From JAIBAJ01 sp965284645 (lineage in GTDB: Bacteria > Bacteroidota > Bacteroidia > JAIBAJ01), in NCBI GenBank assembly GCA_965284645.1, contig OZ260106.1, positions 310,001 through 374,000 of the forward strand: a DNA stretch of 64,000 bases. Reading direction: 5' to 3'. A program made the position numbers and the translations under genes. This document shows, one piece after another, positions 52,166-61,607 of this stretch (position 1 is its first letter; the number at the start of each line of letters is the position of its first letter). The notes under the pieces were generated by a model. It was not told where the DNA came from. It worked only from the letters and a program-made list of their open reading frames with translations, and ran no database searches.

Positions 52166-52720
52166 TTAGGGTTTTTCTCTTAAACGTTTGGCTAATTTGA
52201 TTAATAGGAACAGTACCACAGCGAAGACGATAAATCCGCCCAAGGCTTTGGCTGCATCCAACGAACTTTTATACACAACAATAAATACAATGGCTACCAA
52301 CAATAAGGTGGCCACCTCATTCCACATCCGCAATTGACTGGATTTGTATTTTATTTCACCTCGCTGCAACTGCTTGTAAAGCAAATGACAAGAGTAATGG
52401 TAGGCTAGCAATAGAGCGACAAACAGCAATTTGGCATGCATCCAAGGATTGGCTTTCAAAGCCTCACCCGATTGGAAAATCCCCATCACCCAAGCGAGGG
52501 CTGGCCCCACCACGATGGTAAAAACCATAGATGGCTGGGTAATCACATTCCATAGCAAATACTCCATCTTGGTGTATTGCTTTTGAAGAATGCTACGTTC
52601 AGGCTCGGCCAACTCCTTGGTCTCGGCATGGTAAATGAAAAGCCTAACGATGTAGAAAAGTCCGGCAAACCATGTTACCACAAAAATGATATGCAAGGAT
52701 TTGAGCAGGTTGTAATCCAT
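52166..52720 (-). CDS. hemJ: HemJ-like protoporphyrinogen IX oxidase (UPF0093)
   Basis: A 184-residue membrane protein with four or five helices. LHIIFVVTWFAGLFYIVRLFIYHAE (about residues 9-33) with its conserved His and Arg and KMEYLLWNVITQPSM match the HemJ family, which oxidises protoporphyrinogen IX to protoporphyrin in heme synthesis. The C-terminal half is slightly extended relative to the shortest members. It lies 11 bp after the alcohol dehydrogenase. Confidence 0.85.
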   Translation of the reverse strand: MDYNLLKSLHIIFVVTWFAGLFYIVRLFIYHAETKELAEPERSILQKQYTKMEYLLWNVITQPSMVFTIVVGPALAWVMGIFQSGEALKANPWMHAKLLFVALLLAYHYSCHLLYKQLQRGEIKYKSSQLRMWNEVATLLLVAIVFIVVYKSSLDAAKALGGFIVFAVVLFLLIKLAKRLREKP

Positions 52721-52731
52721 TGCTTACCTTC

Positions 52732-53877
52732 TTAAAGAGCTTCTTGGTAAATGTTTCTAAAATCTTGACGAGAAACGGGTTTCGGGTTATTTGGATGACA
52801 AAAATCTGCCTCAGCCAAATCAGCCAAGGTATCCAAATGCTCCTGTTTTACACCAATCGCACTTAATTTATGCGGAATGTTAATTTGGGTATTCAAATCA
52901 AACAAGGCTTTCACTACAGCTTCGCCACTTTGCTCTTTCAATTCCATGGCTGTAGCAATGCGTTTGAAACGATGCTCAAATCCTTCGATATTGAATTTCA
53001 TGCCATAGGGAATATTCACCGCATTGGCCAAACCATGGTGGGTGTCTAACAAAGAACTGAGCGGATGCGCCAAGGAGTGAACCACACCCAATCCTTTTTG
53101 AAAGGCAACAGCTCCCATCAACGAAGCTATCATCATTTTGCTACGGCTTTCTAAATCAGGTTTGTTGGTGGCCCTTTCAATCGAATTTACCACCAAATTA
53201 ATTCCTTCTAAGGCGATTCCGTCGGCCATAGGATGAAAACCTTTAGCCAAAAACGCTTCCATATTGTGGGTCAAGGCATCCATTCCGGTGGCTGCCGTAA
53301 CAAAAGCCGGCAAATCCATGGTTAATAACGGATCGGCAAAAACCACTTTAGCCAACAACTTAGGCGAAAACAAAATCCGTTTGCGTTTGGTATCGTCTTC
53401 GCTGATAATGGCCGAACGACCTACTTCGCTTCCCGTTCCACTGGTGGTAGGAAGGGTTACAAAATAAGGTACCTCTTCGGTTACATATTGGTCTCCACCG
53501 ATCAAATCATCGTAATCGAACAAGTCGCGGCGGTGGTTGATGCGCAAACAAATGGCACGTGCCACATCCAAGGCGGCTCCCCCTCCTATCCCTACAATAC
53601 AATCGCATTTTTCTGAATCGAACACGTCGCCGCCTTTAAGCACATCACTTTTCACCGGATTTTTATGGATATCAAAAAACGCCGTAGGTTTCAAACCTTG
53701 TGATTCGAGCGAGGCAAGCAACTGCTTGAAAAAGGGCAAATCTTTCACCACGGGGTCGGTTACCACCAACGGACGGGAAAAACCTTCTTGTTTCAAATGA
53801 GGCGCTACTTCGAGCATGGCTCCGGCACCAAAACGGATACGGGTTGGAAAATTGTATTGGTATATTTTATCGAACAT
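52732..53877 (-). CDS. Iron-containing alcohol dehydrogenase
   Basis: A 381-residue group III dehydrogenase. The nucleotide region GIGGGAALDVARAICL (about residues 97-112), TTSGTGSEVGRSAII (about 145-159) and metal ligands in ATGMDALTHNMEAF and HSLAHPLSSLLDTHHGLAN are clear. It would interconvert an alcohol and an aldehyde or ketone with NAD(P)H; the substrate is not evident. Second gene of the run after the TPR protein. Confidence 0.9.
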   Translation of the reverse strand: MFDKIYQYNFPTRIRFGAGAMLEVAPHLKQEGFSRPLVVTDPVVKDLPFFKQLLASLESQGLKPTAFFDIHKNPVKSDVLKGGDVFDSEKCDCIVGIGGGAALDVARAICLRINHRRDLFDYDDLIGGDQYVTEEVPYFVTLPTTSGTGSEVGRSAIISEDDTKRKRILFSPKLLAKVVFADPLLTMDLPAFVTAATGMDALTHNMEAFLAKGFHPMADGIALEGINLVVNSIERATNKPDLESRSKMMIASLMGAVAFQKGLGVVHSLAHPLSSLLDTHHGLANAVNIPYGMKFNIEGFEHRFKRIATAMELKEQSGEAVVKALFDLNTQINIPHKLSAIGVKQEHLDTLADLAEADFCHPNNPKPVSRQDFRNIYQEAL

Positions 53878-53897
53878 GGTTAGGGGTGGATTGTAGT

Positions 53898-54404
53898 TTA
53901 TTCAAAAAGGACTTCCATCTTGGTTTTTACCCTTTGGATGGATTTACGATACGTTTCAACATTCACATCGTTGAGCGAATTGCGAATGGCATTTTTATAA
54001 CTTTCAATGGCCAATTTATACTCACCTTGCAATTCGTACATTATGCCAAACTCGTTATGAATGGTCGATTTCTCTACTCCGGCAACCGTTAGAGCCCGTT
54101 CCAGTATGCGTTTTAGCTCGTCGTATTTGCCCAAGGTAGACAGTACAACAGCCAAATTCACATAAACCGCCGGATATTCTGGCGCATAGGCAAAGCATTT
54201 TTTATAAAACTCCTCGGCCTTCAAATAATCCTTGTATTTGGTCTCGTAAATCCAGCCTAAATGGTTGTAGGCCTTACCATACGAGGGCTCGGAGGCAAGA
54301 ATACTCTCGAGGGTTGAAATGGCTTCGGTAATTTTCCCTTGAGCAATCAAGGCGTCGGCTTCGAAAAACAACTCGTCGTACCGAAGGGATTCATAGGCAT
54401 CCAT
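53898..54404 (-). CDS. Tetratricopeptide-repeat protein
   Basis: A 168-residue protein of about four TPR units, for example ADALIAQGKITEAISTLESIL, AYNHLGWIYETKYKDYLKAEEFYKKCF and YELQGEYKLAIESYKNAI. It has no signal peptide, so it is a cytoplasmic scaffold. First gene of the 50.0-54.4 kb operon. Confidence 0.85.
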   Translation of the reverse strand: MDAYESLRYDELFFEADALIAQGKITEAISTLESILASEPSYGKAYNHLGWIYETKYKDYLKAEEFYKKCFAYAPEYPAVYVNLAVVLSTLGKYDELKRILERALTVAGVEKSTIHNEFGIMYELQGEYKLAIESYKNAIRNSLNDVNVETYRKSIQRVKTKMEVLFE

Positions 54405-54570
54405 AGCTAGAATTTTGAGGGGGCAAAGGTAATGGAAAAGAAAGTAGGCCCATGAAGAATCAAGACTGGGAAATGGAAATTTTAAACCGACTATTTTTGG
54501 GGAAAGGAACAGTCCAAAATCAAAGGACTAGCTTTCGAATGTAGTTGCATTTGATTGGATAGAATTTTTT

Positions 54571-55069
54571 GGCGGGTCCCTTTTCGGCCATAACCATACT
54601 ACCCCGAATAAACCATTTTCCTGGGCCGAAAAGGTCGCGCTTTCGCTAATACTCCTCGGTCTGCTCCGTGCCTCCGCAGCCCTGTGGGGTATCACGCTCT
54701 ATCGCTACCCGGGGTTCTTCGTGCCCGGTTTTTGGTGAAGTACTGGGCAGTAGTATTCCATGCCGGGGCAATAAATAGGAGGGAAAAAGTAGTGAGGAAA
54801 GAGTAGTGAGAAAATAGAAAATAATACCGAACTACCAATCAAGGACATCCCATAACTCATATCTCATAACTCACTTCTCTTTTCTCTTTCCTCTCTACTC
54901 TTTTCTCTTTCCTCACTTTACCTTCTCCCGTCCGGGTAGGGATAGCAACGGATAGCCCACAGGGATGCGGAGGCACGGAGCAGACCGAGGACTAGCAGTG
55001 AATAGCCCGACCATGAGCCCAGTATACTGCCAAATCAGCGGAGAATGCTTGTGGCGAATGGGACCCGCC
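54571..55069. repeat. Composite inverted-repeat element (family A copies 9 and 10), complete
   Basis: A 499-bp unit bounded by exact 10-bp inverted repeats, GGCGGGTCCC (54571-54580) and GGGACCCGCC (55060-55069). The left arm is family A copy 9 on the plus strand (54571-54777), with the 11-bp hairpin CCTTTTCGGCC (54579-54589)/GGCCGAAAAGG (54624-54634). The right arm is copy 10 on the minus strand (54930-55069). The spacer is itself quasi-palindromic: GTAGTGAGGAAAGAGTAGTG on the left against CACT...CTCTTTCCTCAC on the right. It holds no credible gene. A second, near-identical unit begins at 63475. Confidence 0.85.
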
Positions 55070-55130
55070 TAATAAAGAAAGAAAAACTATTACTAATGTT
55101 AAATACCGAGGTTTTAGTAGGAAGGCCCAC

Positions 55131-55138
55131 TATCTTTG
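55131..55138 (+). promoter_or_regulatory. Probable -7 box TATCTTTG
   Basis: Exact match 17 bp before the TTG start at 55156. Confidence 0.5.
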
Positions 55139-55155
55139 CACAAATTGTTTAGGTA

Positions 55156-56568
55156 TTGGAAGGACAACTTATTTTTCAAAGCTTTGGTGCTGGCGGAACG
55201 GTAACAGGTTCGAAGCACTTGGTGGTGACACCCAACGGCAACCGAATTTTGCTGGATTGTGGACTGTTTCAAGGTCATAACAAAGATAAAGACGATCTGA
55301 ACCGACATTTTGGATTTGACCCCCGAACTATCGATATGGTTGTACTTTCACATGCGCATATCGACCACTCGGGTTTGCTGCCCCGCCTTGTAAGAGAAGG
55401 ATTTACTGGTAAAATTTATGCCACACCGGCCACGATTTCGTTGTGTAGAATTATGCTGGCCGATTCAGCCCATATCCAAACCGACGACCTCAAATACGTG
55501 AACAAAAGACGCTTGCTCCGCAACGAAGAACCTATCGAGCCTTTGTACGATGAGGCAGATGTGGAAGCCTGCTTGGAACTGTTTATCCCTTTGCCTTACA
55601 ATACGCCATTTGACATTGCCGATGATACAGTTTTGGAATACACCGATGCCGGCCATTTGCTAGGTAGTGCAGCTGCTCACTTATCAATTTCAACGCCCGA
55701 TGGTATCAAGCGCATTACCTTCACAGGCGATATTGGTCGCTACAATACGGCCATTTTGAAAGACCCAGCACCTTTCGCCCAATGCGATTATTTGATTTGC
55801 GAAAGCACGTATGGAAATAGATTACACGACAGTTTGCCCGAAGCCGAAAAGCATATTTTAGAAATTGTAGAAAAAGTGTGTGTGCATAAAAAAGGGAAGC
55901 TGATTATTCCTGCCTTTAGCGTGGGAAGAACCCAAACCTTAATTTATGCCTTGGATAAACTGCAAAAAGTGGGTGCCCTCCCAAATATTCCGGTGTATGT
56001 AGACAGTCCGCTCTCGTACAAGGCAACCGAAGTGATGCTGCGCCATACCGAATGTTACAACCAGGATATTTTGGACTATATGAAAAAGGACGAAAACCCC
56101 TTTCATTTCAAAAACCTGACCTACATTAAGGATGCCGAAGAAAGTAAAGCCTTGAATAAAAAGGAAGAACCCTGCATCATCGTTTCGGCCAGTGGAATGG
56201 CTGAAGCTGGCCGGGTAAAACACCATATCAAAAACAATATTGAAGATCCGAACAATGCGATTATGTTGATCGGGTATTGCACGCCGGATAGTCTTGGTGG
56301 TAGATTAAGGGATGGTAACAAAGAGGTAAAGATTTTTGGTGAACTATTCGAAGTAAAAGCTAGGATATACAACTTCGAAAGTTATAGTTCGCATGCTGAT
56401 TACGAAGGTATTTTCACCTATTTGGAATGCCAGGACAAGACTAAAATTAAGGAGATATTTTTAGTGCATGGAGAGGAGCAAACTATATTGAGTTTCAAGG
56501 AGAAATTCATGGAACGAGGCTTTGGGAAAGTGAGTATTCCTCGCCGGAAGGAGTTGTTTGTGTTGTAG
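55156..56568 (+). CDS. Beta-CASP metallo-beta-lactamase RNA-processing enzyme
   Basis: A 470-residue protein of the CPSF-73/YSH1-like exonuclease group. SHAHIDHSGLLPRLVREGF (about residues 70-88) is motif 2, HLLGSAA (about 170) motif 3, and FTGDIGRYN (about 190) motif 4. The beta-CASP motifs follow, including LIIPAFSVGRTQTLIYAL, IIVSASGMAEAGRVKHHIKNN and YSSHADYEGIF. It would cut or trim RNA in the cytoplasm; the substrate is unknown. The only start giving the full first strand is the TTG at 55156. Confidence 0.9.
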   Translation: MEGQLIFQSFGAGGTVTGSKHLVVTPNGNRILLDCGLFQGHNKDKDDLNRHFGFDPRTIDMVVLSHAHIDHSGLLPRLVREGFTGKIYATPATISLCRIMLADSAHIQTDDLKYVNKRRLLRNEEPIEPLYDEADVEACLELFIPLPYNTPFDIADDTVLEYTDAGHLLGSAAAHLSISTPDGIKRITFTGDIGRYNTAILKDPAPFAQCDYLICESTYGNRLHDSLPEAEKHILEIVEKVCVHKKGKLIIPAFSVGRTQTLIYALDKLQKVGALPNIPVYVDSPLSYKATEVMLRHTECYNQDILDYMKKDENPFHFKNLTYIKDAEESKALNKKEEPCIIVSASGMAEAGRVKHHIKNNIEDPNNAIMLIGYCTPDSLGGRLRDGNKEVKIFGELFEVKARIYNFESYSSHADYEGIFTYLECQDKTKIKEIFLVHGEEQTILSFKEKFMERGFGKVSIPRRKELFVL

Positions 56569-56662
56569 CCTAGCTTGAGCCTGAACGAAATTAACCTTTG
56601 TTAAGCGCCAAGCCAAACCAGCGGTGGATATTTGCGGCATCAAACAACTAAAATCCACCTCA

Positions 56663-56761
56663 ATGAAAAAGGCTTTAACAACATCGAATTCACTCATGAA
56701 CATTATTTTAGGTATTACCTGGGTTTGTCTATGCCTCTTGGTATTTACCCATTTAGGATAA
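56663..56761 (+). CDS. Possible small membrane peptide
   Basis: A 32-codon ORF from ATG at 56663 to TAA at 56759-56761 reads a basic start then NIILGITWVCLCLLVFTHL, a plausible single membrane helix. It precedes the terminator at 56814-56842. The codon count is too small to be sure. Confidence 0.25.
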   Translation: MKKALTTSNSLMNIILGITWVCLCLLVFTHLG

Positions 56762-56813
56762 TTTCTCTCTGGAAAGGATTGGGATTTTTCCTGGAAAGAT
56801 TGGAAGCAAAATC

Positions 56814-56842
56814 GGCGGGTTGAAAAGCCCGCCTTTTTTGTC
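56814..56842 (+). terminator. Rho-independent terminator
   Basis: GGCGGG and CCCGCC pair around TTGAAAAG and are followed by six T. It ends transcription from the beta-CASP gene or the small ORF just before it. Confidence 0.8.
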
Positions 56843-56869
56843 CCAAATTCATAGAACTCTGCTCAATTT

Positions 56870-57038
56870 TATCCCAGATTACGCATTAGAAATGCATAAA
56901 GGATTAACCAGTTGTAAATCAATTTGTATAGCCAAATTGACAACAACTGCTATCCCGAAATTTCTTCGGGAGGGGTAAACCCAACTAAATCAAGTAGTTC
57001 GGATTAATAAATCCTCCTATTGATTAATTTGGGTTTAT
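56870..57038 (-). repeat. Family B dispersed repeat, copy 7 (near-complete)
   Basis: Read on the minus strand it begins AACCCAAATTAATCAATAGG and ends GCGTAATCTGGGAT. It is nearly identical to copy 1 but carries an extra hairpin TCCCGAA/TTCGGGA (loop GAAAT, about 56952-56970). Best copy for secondary-structure work. Confidence 0.9.
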
Positions 57039-57063
57039 AGTGGATTCTTTAACCAATTCACAA

Positions 57064-57097
57064 AAAAAAGCCTGCCCCAATTAAGGAGCAGGCTTTC
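57064..57097 (-). terminator. Rho-independent terminator of the PKD-repeat protein gene
   Basis: AAGCCTGC/GCAGGCTT stem, with eight T following on the minus strand; 20 bp beyond the stop at 57118. Confidence 0.85.
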
Positions 57098-57117
57098 CCA
57101 TTAATTAACCATATAAA

Positions 57118-59394
57118 CTACAACTTCACAATTCTTTTCACGATACTAGTGTTTTCAGTAGCAACTTTAACAGAGTAGATACCAGCAGCTAAAGATTGTA
57201 CAGGCAGAACAATGGTGTTTTGTCCTTTGTTGGCTTTAACAACTTGGCTGTTAACTACCATACCAGACATGTTTACGATTTGTACACTAAGCTCTCCTTC
57301 GATTTTTGAATTCAAATTCAATTGAACCGATTCTTTAGCTGGATTAGGGAACAAATCTGTCATTTCAACCAAAGCTGGGTTTTTTTCAATTCCGGTAGTT
57401 ACACCATCCGAATTGATAACCACCTCAACATTATTGATTTCGGTATTACCTGGCTCAATGGTAACGATCACAGGCGTAGTTGGCAATCCTAATACTTCGG
57501 TATACACTTGGTAAGTTCCATAAGGAAGATTAGGGAAAGCAAAGGCTCCATCAGCTCCAGTCATTTCGTAGGCAAAGGCTTGGTTGCTCATGTTCAACAC
57601 CATTACTTGGGCATTGTTAATCGGATCACCAGGGCCTTCGGTTTTGTTGGCACCTTGACTAACCAATCCACCAATGAAACCAGGACCACCAGGGTTGTTT
57701 CCACCTACTAAATCAATAATCAAATAAGTGCTTGAAGCAGAGAATACATATGAAGCACCCGACCAGAACAAGCTATTACCATAGTAAGTAGGCAAGAAAT
57801 TAGCAAAGTCAGGTGAAGAGGAATTCAAAGCAGCTTTTACTAAGTAGGTTCCAGCGCTAAGTCCATCGAAATGGAAGTAACCATTTGAATCGGCTACGGC
57901 ATCTACTAAATTTAAAGCTAAACCAAGATTAGTTGAATCAACAGAAATCAAATAAACAGTAGCGTCGGTCACATTCATTGAATCGGCCATAACTGAGCCA
58001 TAGATGGTATAGGTTGGCTGGAAAGTTCCTGTATTAACCTGTCCGCAGTAGGAGTTCTGACAACCATTAGCACCATAAACAGTTAAGCAAACAGTGTAAA
58101 AAGAAGCTGAAGGATAAAGATGCGTTGGATTTGCTTGGGTTGACGAAGTATTATCACCAAAAGACCAAACATACTGCGCGTTTGGACTACTGTAAGAAGT
58201 AAATTGAACTTCTAAGTCGTTGGCTGGCGATAAGGTATAGGTGAAATAGGCATTACAAGAATCCCCTGAAATAACGGAGTCAGAAACAAAAATATACTGG
58301 CAAGTAGTGCTTTGGCAACCGGCATTGTCGAAGATCGTTAAACATACATAAGCAGTATCATATTGACCAGATACAGCAAAAGTATGCGTTGGATCGCCTG
58401 TTGATGCACCAGAACCATCTCCGAAACTCCAAGAGTAATTGTATGAATTGGCAGGAGAAGAAGAGGTTTGTTGGAAGGCAATAGTATTGTTGCTTACATA
58501 TGAATAGGTGAAAGATGCTTGGCAGTTTGGACCTACAACTGAATCATTCACAACAATAGTTTGACAAAATTGATCAAAACATGAATCAACCATGTTGTAA
58601 ACACTTAAACATACATTGTAAGTTCCGTTTGAGAAGTAATGATTTGGATACATAGATGTACCAAGCGCACTTCCATCACCAAAATCCCAAGAATAAATCA
58701 AATCCTGACTTGGACTATTTGGCAAGAAATAAATTACATTGGCAGTGCTGTCGTAGGTGGCAAAACTTGCATCACATCCTGAATTCGAATTAGGAATAGG
58801 GTAAATAAATTGACAACTTGTACTTTGACATCCATTTGAATTATAAATAGTTAAACACACTTGGAAACTATCCGATGGATTTCCAGAATAAACATGCACC
58901 GGATCGCTCGTTGAAGCAGTTGAACCATCACCGAATGACCAGTCGTAATTGAATCCACTTCCAACAGTTTGCTGAAAATATACTTCGCCAGTATTGGAAA
59001 GGGAGTAAACAAAGGCCGACTGACAAGGCGTTGCAGATGGATCACAGCTCAAACTAAAATCACGGTCAACTTGAGTTACCGTACCTTGGTTGTTTTGAAC
59101 CTGACCACTTGTTATAGTGCCACAAGCTAAAATAGAAACTGTATAAACTACATTTGGTCCAGGAATAGAACCACCTGGAATTCCGAACGAATAATACCCA
59201 TTCGAATCGGTGACGGTACAATCATAATAGCTAAAATTCGATTGAACCGTAGAGTCGGTAGCCACGCATACTTGTACATTTCCGGCGGGGCCATTGAGGC
59301 CGGAAACGGTGCCCGTAATGTAAAAATTACCTTGGGCGATTGCACTAAAGCATCCCGCTATAAATGCAAACATTAGGATTAATTTGTTTTTCAT
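57118..59394 (-). CDS. Large secreted PKD-repeat protein with T9SS sorting domain
   Basis: About 758 residues. The ATG at 59394 gives the signal peptide (MKNKLILMFAFIAGCFSAIAQ); the longer frame adds 42 unlikely residues. Four PKD-like domains are marked by DWSFGDGSTAS, SWDFGDGSAL, SWSFGDGSGAS and VWSFGDNTSS, each followed by a Cys-containing strand ending in a CQxxF-type motif. Two carboxypeptidase-regulatory-like segments (VTDATVYLISVD, INNAQVMVLNM) follow, then a C-terminal domain from LFPNPAKES to VKRIVKL. It is probably an adhesin or extracellular scaffold. The closely spaced Cys pairs may form disulfides that staple the repeats. Confidence 0.82.
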   Translation of the reverse strand: MKNKLILMFAFIAGCFSAIAQGNFYITGTVSGLNGPAGNVQVCVATDSTVQSNFSYYDCTVTDSNGYYSFGIPGGSIPGPNVVYTVSILACGTITSGQVQNNQGTVTQVDRDFSLSCDPSATPCQSAFVYSLSNTGEVYFQQTVGSGFNYDWSFGDGSTASTSDPVHVYSGNPSDSFQVCLTIYNSNGCQSTSCQFIYPIPNSNSGCDASFATYDSTANVIYFLPNSPSQDLIYSWDFGDGSALGTSMYPNHYFSNGTYNVCLSVYNMVDSCFDQFCQTIVVNDSVVGPNCQASFTYSYVSNNTIAFQQTSSSPANSYNYSWSFGDGSGASTGDPTHTFAVSGQYDTAYVCLTIFDNAGCQSTTCQYIFVSDSVISGDSCNAYFTYTLSPANDLEVQFTSYSSPNAQYVWSFGDNTSSTQANPTHLYPSASFYTVCLTVYGANGCQNSYCGQVNTGTFQPTYTIYGSVMADSMNVTDATVYLISVDSTNLGLALNLVDAVADSNGYFHFDGLSAGTYLVKAALNSSSPDFANFLPTYYGNSLFWSGASYVFSASSTYLIIDLVGGNNPGGPGFIGGLVSQGANKTEGPGDPINNAQVMVLNMSNQAFAYEMTGADGAFAFPNLPYGTYQVYTEVLGLPTTPVIVTIEPGNTEINNVEVVINSDGVTTGIEKNPALVEMTDLFPNPAKESVQLNLNSKIEGELSVQIVNMSGMVVNSQVVKANKGQNTIVLPVQSLAAGIYSVKVATENTSIVKRIVKL

Positions 59395-59640
59395 GTCTTT
59401 AATTTTAAAAGGTTGACGATGCAAATGTGCAACGGTATTTCCAAATAAAAAGACTCTTTTGAACAATATCTTACGCATCCACAACCGCATTTTTAGAACA
59501 TTTTTCTCTAATAATACCACAAATCAAGGATTTTAAATTCTCTACTTCTTACGCATAGTTTTATTTGAAAACTGCCGAAAACTTGAAATTAACCCCTGAT
59601 TTTCTGCAAAAACAAACACAATCACCTCAATCCACCCCAT

Positions 59641-59736
59641 TTTCTCACTTCTCTTTTCCCTTTTCTCTCTTCTCTTTTCTCTCTTCTCTTTTCTCTCTTC
59701 TCTTTTCTCTCTTCTCTTTTCTCTCTTCTTCTTTCA
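59641..59736 (+). repeat. 14-bp pyrimidine tandem repeat (CTCTTTTCTCTCTT)
   Basis: About five or six consecutive copies of CTCTTTTCTCTCTT make a pure C/T strand. No spacer pattern is seen. The rest of the 402-bp gap (59395-59796) shows nothing else except the recN promoter. Confidence 0.85.
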
Positions 59737-59784
59737 TTGTTAAAATCTTGCCCTACCTTCTTTTTTTAGAATTCCATATTGCAC

Positions 59785-59792
59785 TAAGTTTG
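59785..59792 (+). promoter_or_regulatory. Probable -7 box TAAGTTTG of recN
   Basis: Exact TAnnTTTG match ending 4 bp before the ATG at 59797, so the mRNA may be leaderless. Confidence 0.45.
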
Positions 59793-59796
59793 CAAC

Positions 59797-61452
59797 ATGC
59801 TTGAAAGTCTTTCCATAAAGAATTTTGCTATCATCGACGACCTGGAGGTGCGATTTTCCTCAGGATTCAATGTAATCACAGGCGAAACCGGTGCTGGAAA
59901 ATCAATTATGGTGCAGGCTTTAGGACTTACACTGGGCGAAAGGGCCGATAGCACCTCCCTTCGCGACAAAACGCAAAAATGTGTGGTAGAACTGGTGATG
60001 AGTCTTCAAAACCTTTCTGTTCAAGCTTTTTTTCAGGCAAACGATCTGGATTATGCCAACGAAACAATCATTCGCAGAGAAATCAATCCGGAAGGAAAAT
60101 CCCGGGCATTTATCAATGACACCCCTGTAAACCTGGCCGTATTAAAGGAGTTTTCTCGATTGATTGTCGACCTTCACTCCCAACATCAAAACCTGGATGC
60201 CGCCGACTCCCAATTCAGATTACGCTCCCTCGACCAATTTGCAGGAAATTCAGCCTTGCTGCTTGAAATCGGACAGCTTTTCAAACAGTTGGATGCCAAG
60301 AAAAAAGAACTTAGAGAACTTCAACAAAAGGAAGCGGAACTGAAACGTAACCTGGATTTCAACCAATTTCAATGGAACGAATTGGAAGAAGCCAAGTTGA
60401 GTCCGGGCATGGTAGAAGAGTTGGAAACGGAACAAAAACGATTGGAGAATACAGGTGAAATAAAAACCTTGGTAATTGGGGCAGTGGATGCTCTTCAAAA
60501 TGGCGACTTTACCATCCTTTCCAACCTCAATACCTTAAAAGGCTTTTTGTCCAGTTTATCCAAACTTGATGAATCAACCCTGCCCTATTTGGAAAGGGTA
60601 CAAACGGTTTTGGTCGATCTCAAAGACTTGGTGCAAGAACTTGATTCCTATGGCGATTCGGTGGTGGATAATCCGGCTCGATTGGATGAAGTAAACGAAC
60701 GCCTCGATAAGGTTTACCGTTTGCTGCGTAAACACAACCTGCAACAAGTGGAACAACTCTTAAGCTTACAAACCCAATTGGAAGAAGCGATTTCCAAAGC
60801 TGAGAATTTCGACGCCGAACGAACCAAAGCCGAATCAGAAGTAGAAAAAGCCTTGCAAGCCTACAAAGAAGTAGCCCAAAAACTTAGCATCGAGCGAAGT
60901 AAATATGCTACGGTGTTCGCTAAACTTGTATCCAACGTGCTGGTTGAACTTTCGATGCCTAATGCCCAATTCGAAATTCAAGTACAAACCTTACCAGAGC
61001 CTAGCCCTTTGGGAATGGATGCTATTTATTGGATGTTCAGCTCCAACAAAGGTTCTGAACTAAAAGATGCCTCTAAAGCGGCTTCGGGCGGGGAATTATC
61101 GCGTTTGATGCTGGCTATAAAAGCAAGCTTGGCCCAAAAAGCCGAACTGCCCAGTTTGATATTGGACGAAATCGATACCGGTGTTTCGGGCGAAGTAGCC
61201 TCCCGAATCGCTAATTTAATGAAAGGTATTTCGCAAAAAATGCAGGTGGTGGCCATTACCCACCTACCCCAAGTAGCTGCTCGAGCCCACCATCATTTAT
61301 TTGTATTCAAAGGGGAAATAAAAGGAAAAACAACCACCCAAATTAGAATTTTAAGTCCTGAAGAAAAAGTCAGTGCAGTGGCCGCTATGTTGAGCGACGG
61401 AAAAGTGTCGGCCCCCGCTATGGAAAATGCCCGAGCCTTAATCGAGGCTTAA
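59797..61452 (+). CDS. recN: DNA repair protein RecN
   Basis: A 551-residue SMC-like ATPase of recombination repair. The N-terminal Walker A is GETGAGKSIMVQAL (about residues 29-42); a long coiled coil spans about 160-390; the C-terminal part has the ABC signature ASGGELSRLMLAIK and Walker B LILDEIDTGVSGEV. Length and domain order are normal. It stands alone after a 14-bp tandem repeat, with its -7 box right at the start. Confidence 0.94.
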   Translation: MLESLSIKNFAIIDDLEVRFSSGFNVITGETGAGKSIMVQALGLTLGERADSTSLRDKTQKCVVELVMSLQNLSVQAFFQANDLDYANETIIRREINPEGKSRAFINDTPVNLAVLKEFSRLIVDLHSQHQNLDAADSQFRLRSLDQFAGNSALLLEIGQLFKQLDAKKKELRELQQKEAELKRNLDFNQFQWNELEEAKLSPGMVEELETEQKRLENTGEIKTLVIGAVDALQNGDFTILSNLNTLKGFLSSLSKLDESTLPYLERVQTVLVDLKDLVQELDSYGDSVVDNPARLDEVNERLDKVYRLLRKHNLQQVEQLLSLQTQLEEAISKAENFDAERTKAESEVEKALQAYKEVAQKLSIERSKYATVFAKLVSNVLVELSMPNAQFEIQVQTLPEPSPLGMDAIYWMFSSNKGSELKDASKAASGGELSRLMLAIKASLAQKAELPSLILDEIDTGVSGEVASRIANLMKGISQKMQVVAITHLPQVAARAHHHLFVFKGEIKGKTTTQIRILSPEEKVSAVAAMLSDGKVSAPAMENARALIEA

Positions 61453-61607
61453 CTAGGCTAAAAAACAGAAACCTTCTCCATTCTTCTTGGCCGATTGGAA
61501 CTGAATTTTATTCAGACTTTAGTGTCAACTTGTCCAATGGATAGGTGGCCAACACCAAACTTTCAAAAATCTTTTTATTTAACCATTCTATCTTCTATTT
61601 TTACCGC

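Noticed and set aside
56632..56823. 63-codon ORF overlapping the region before the terminator at 56814
   Set aside because: It reads through the terminator stem and a different frame gives the more plausible membrane peptide; composition is not gene-like.
59641..59736. Tandem pyrimidine repeat as a CRISPR array
   Set aside because: The 14-bp units are contiguous with no unique spacers, and no cas genes are present. The same holds for 9361-9445.
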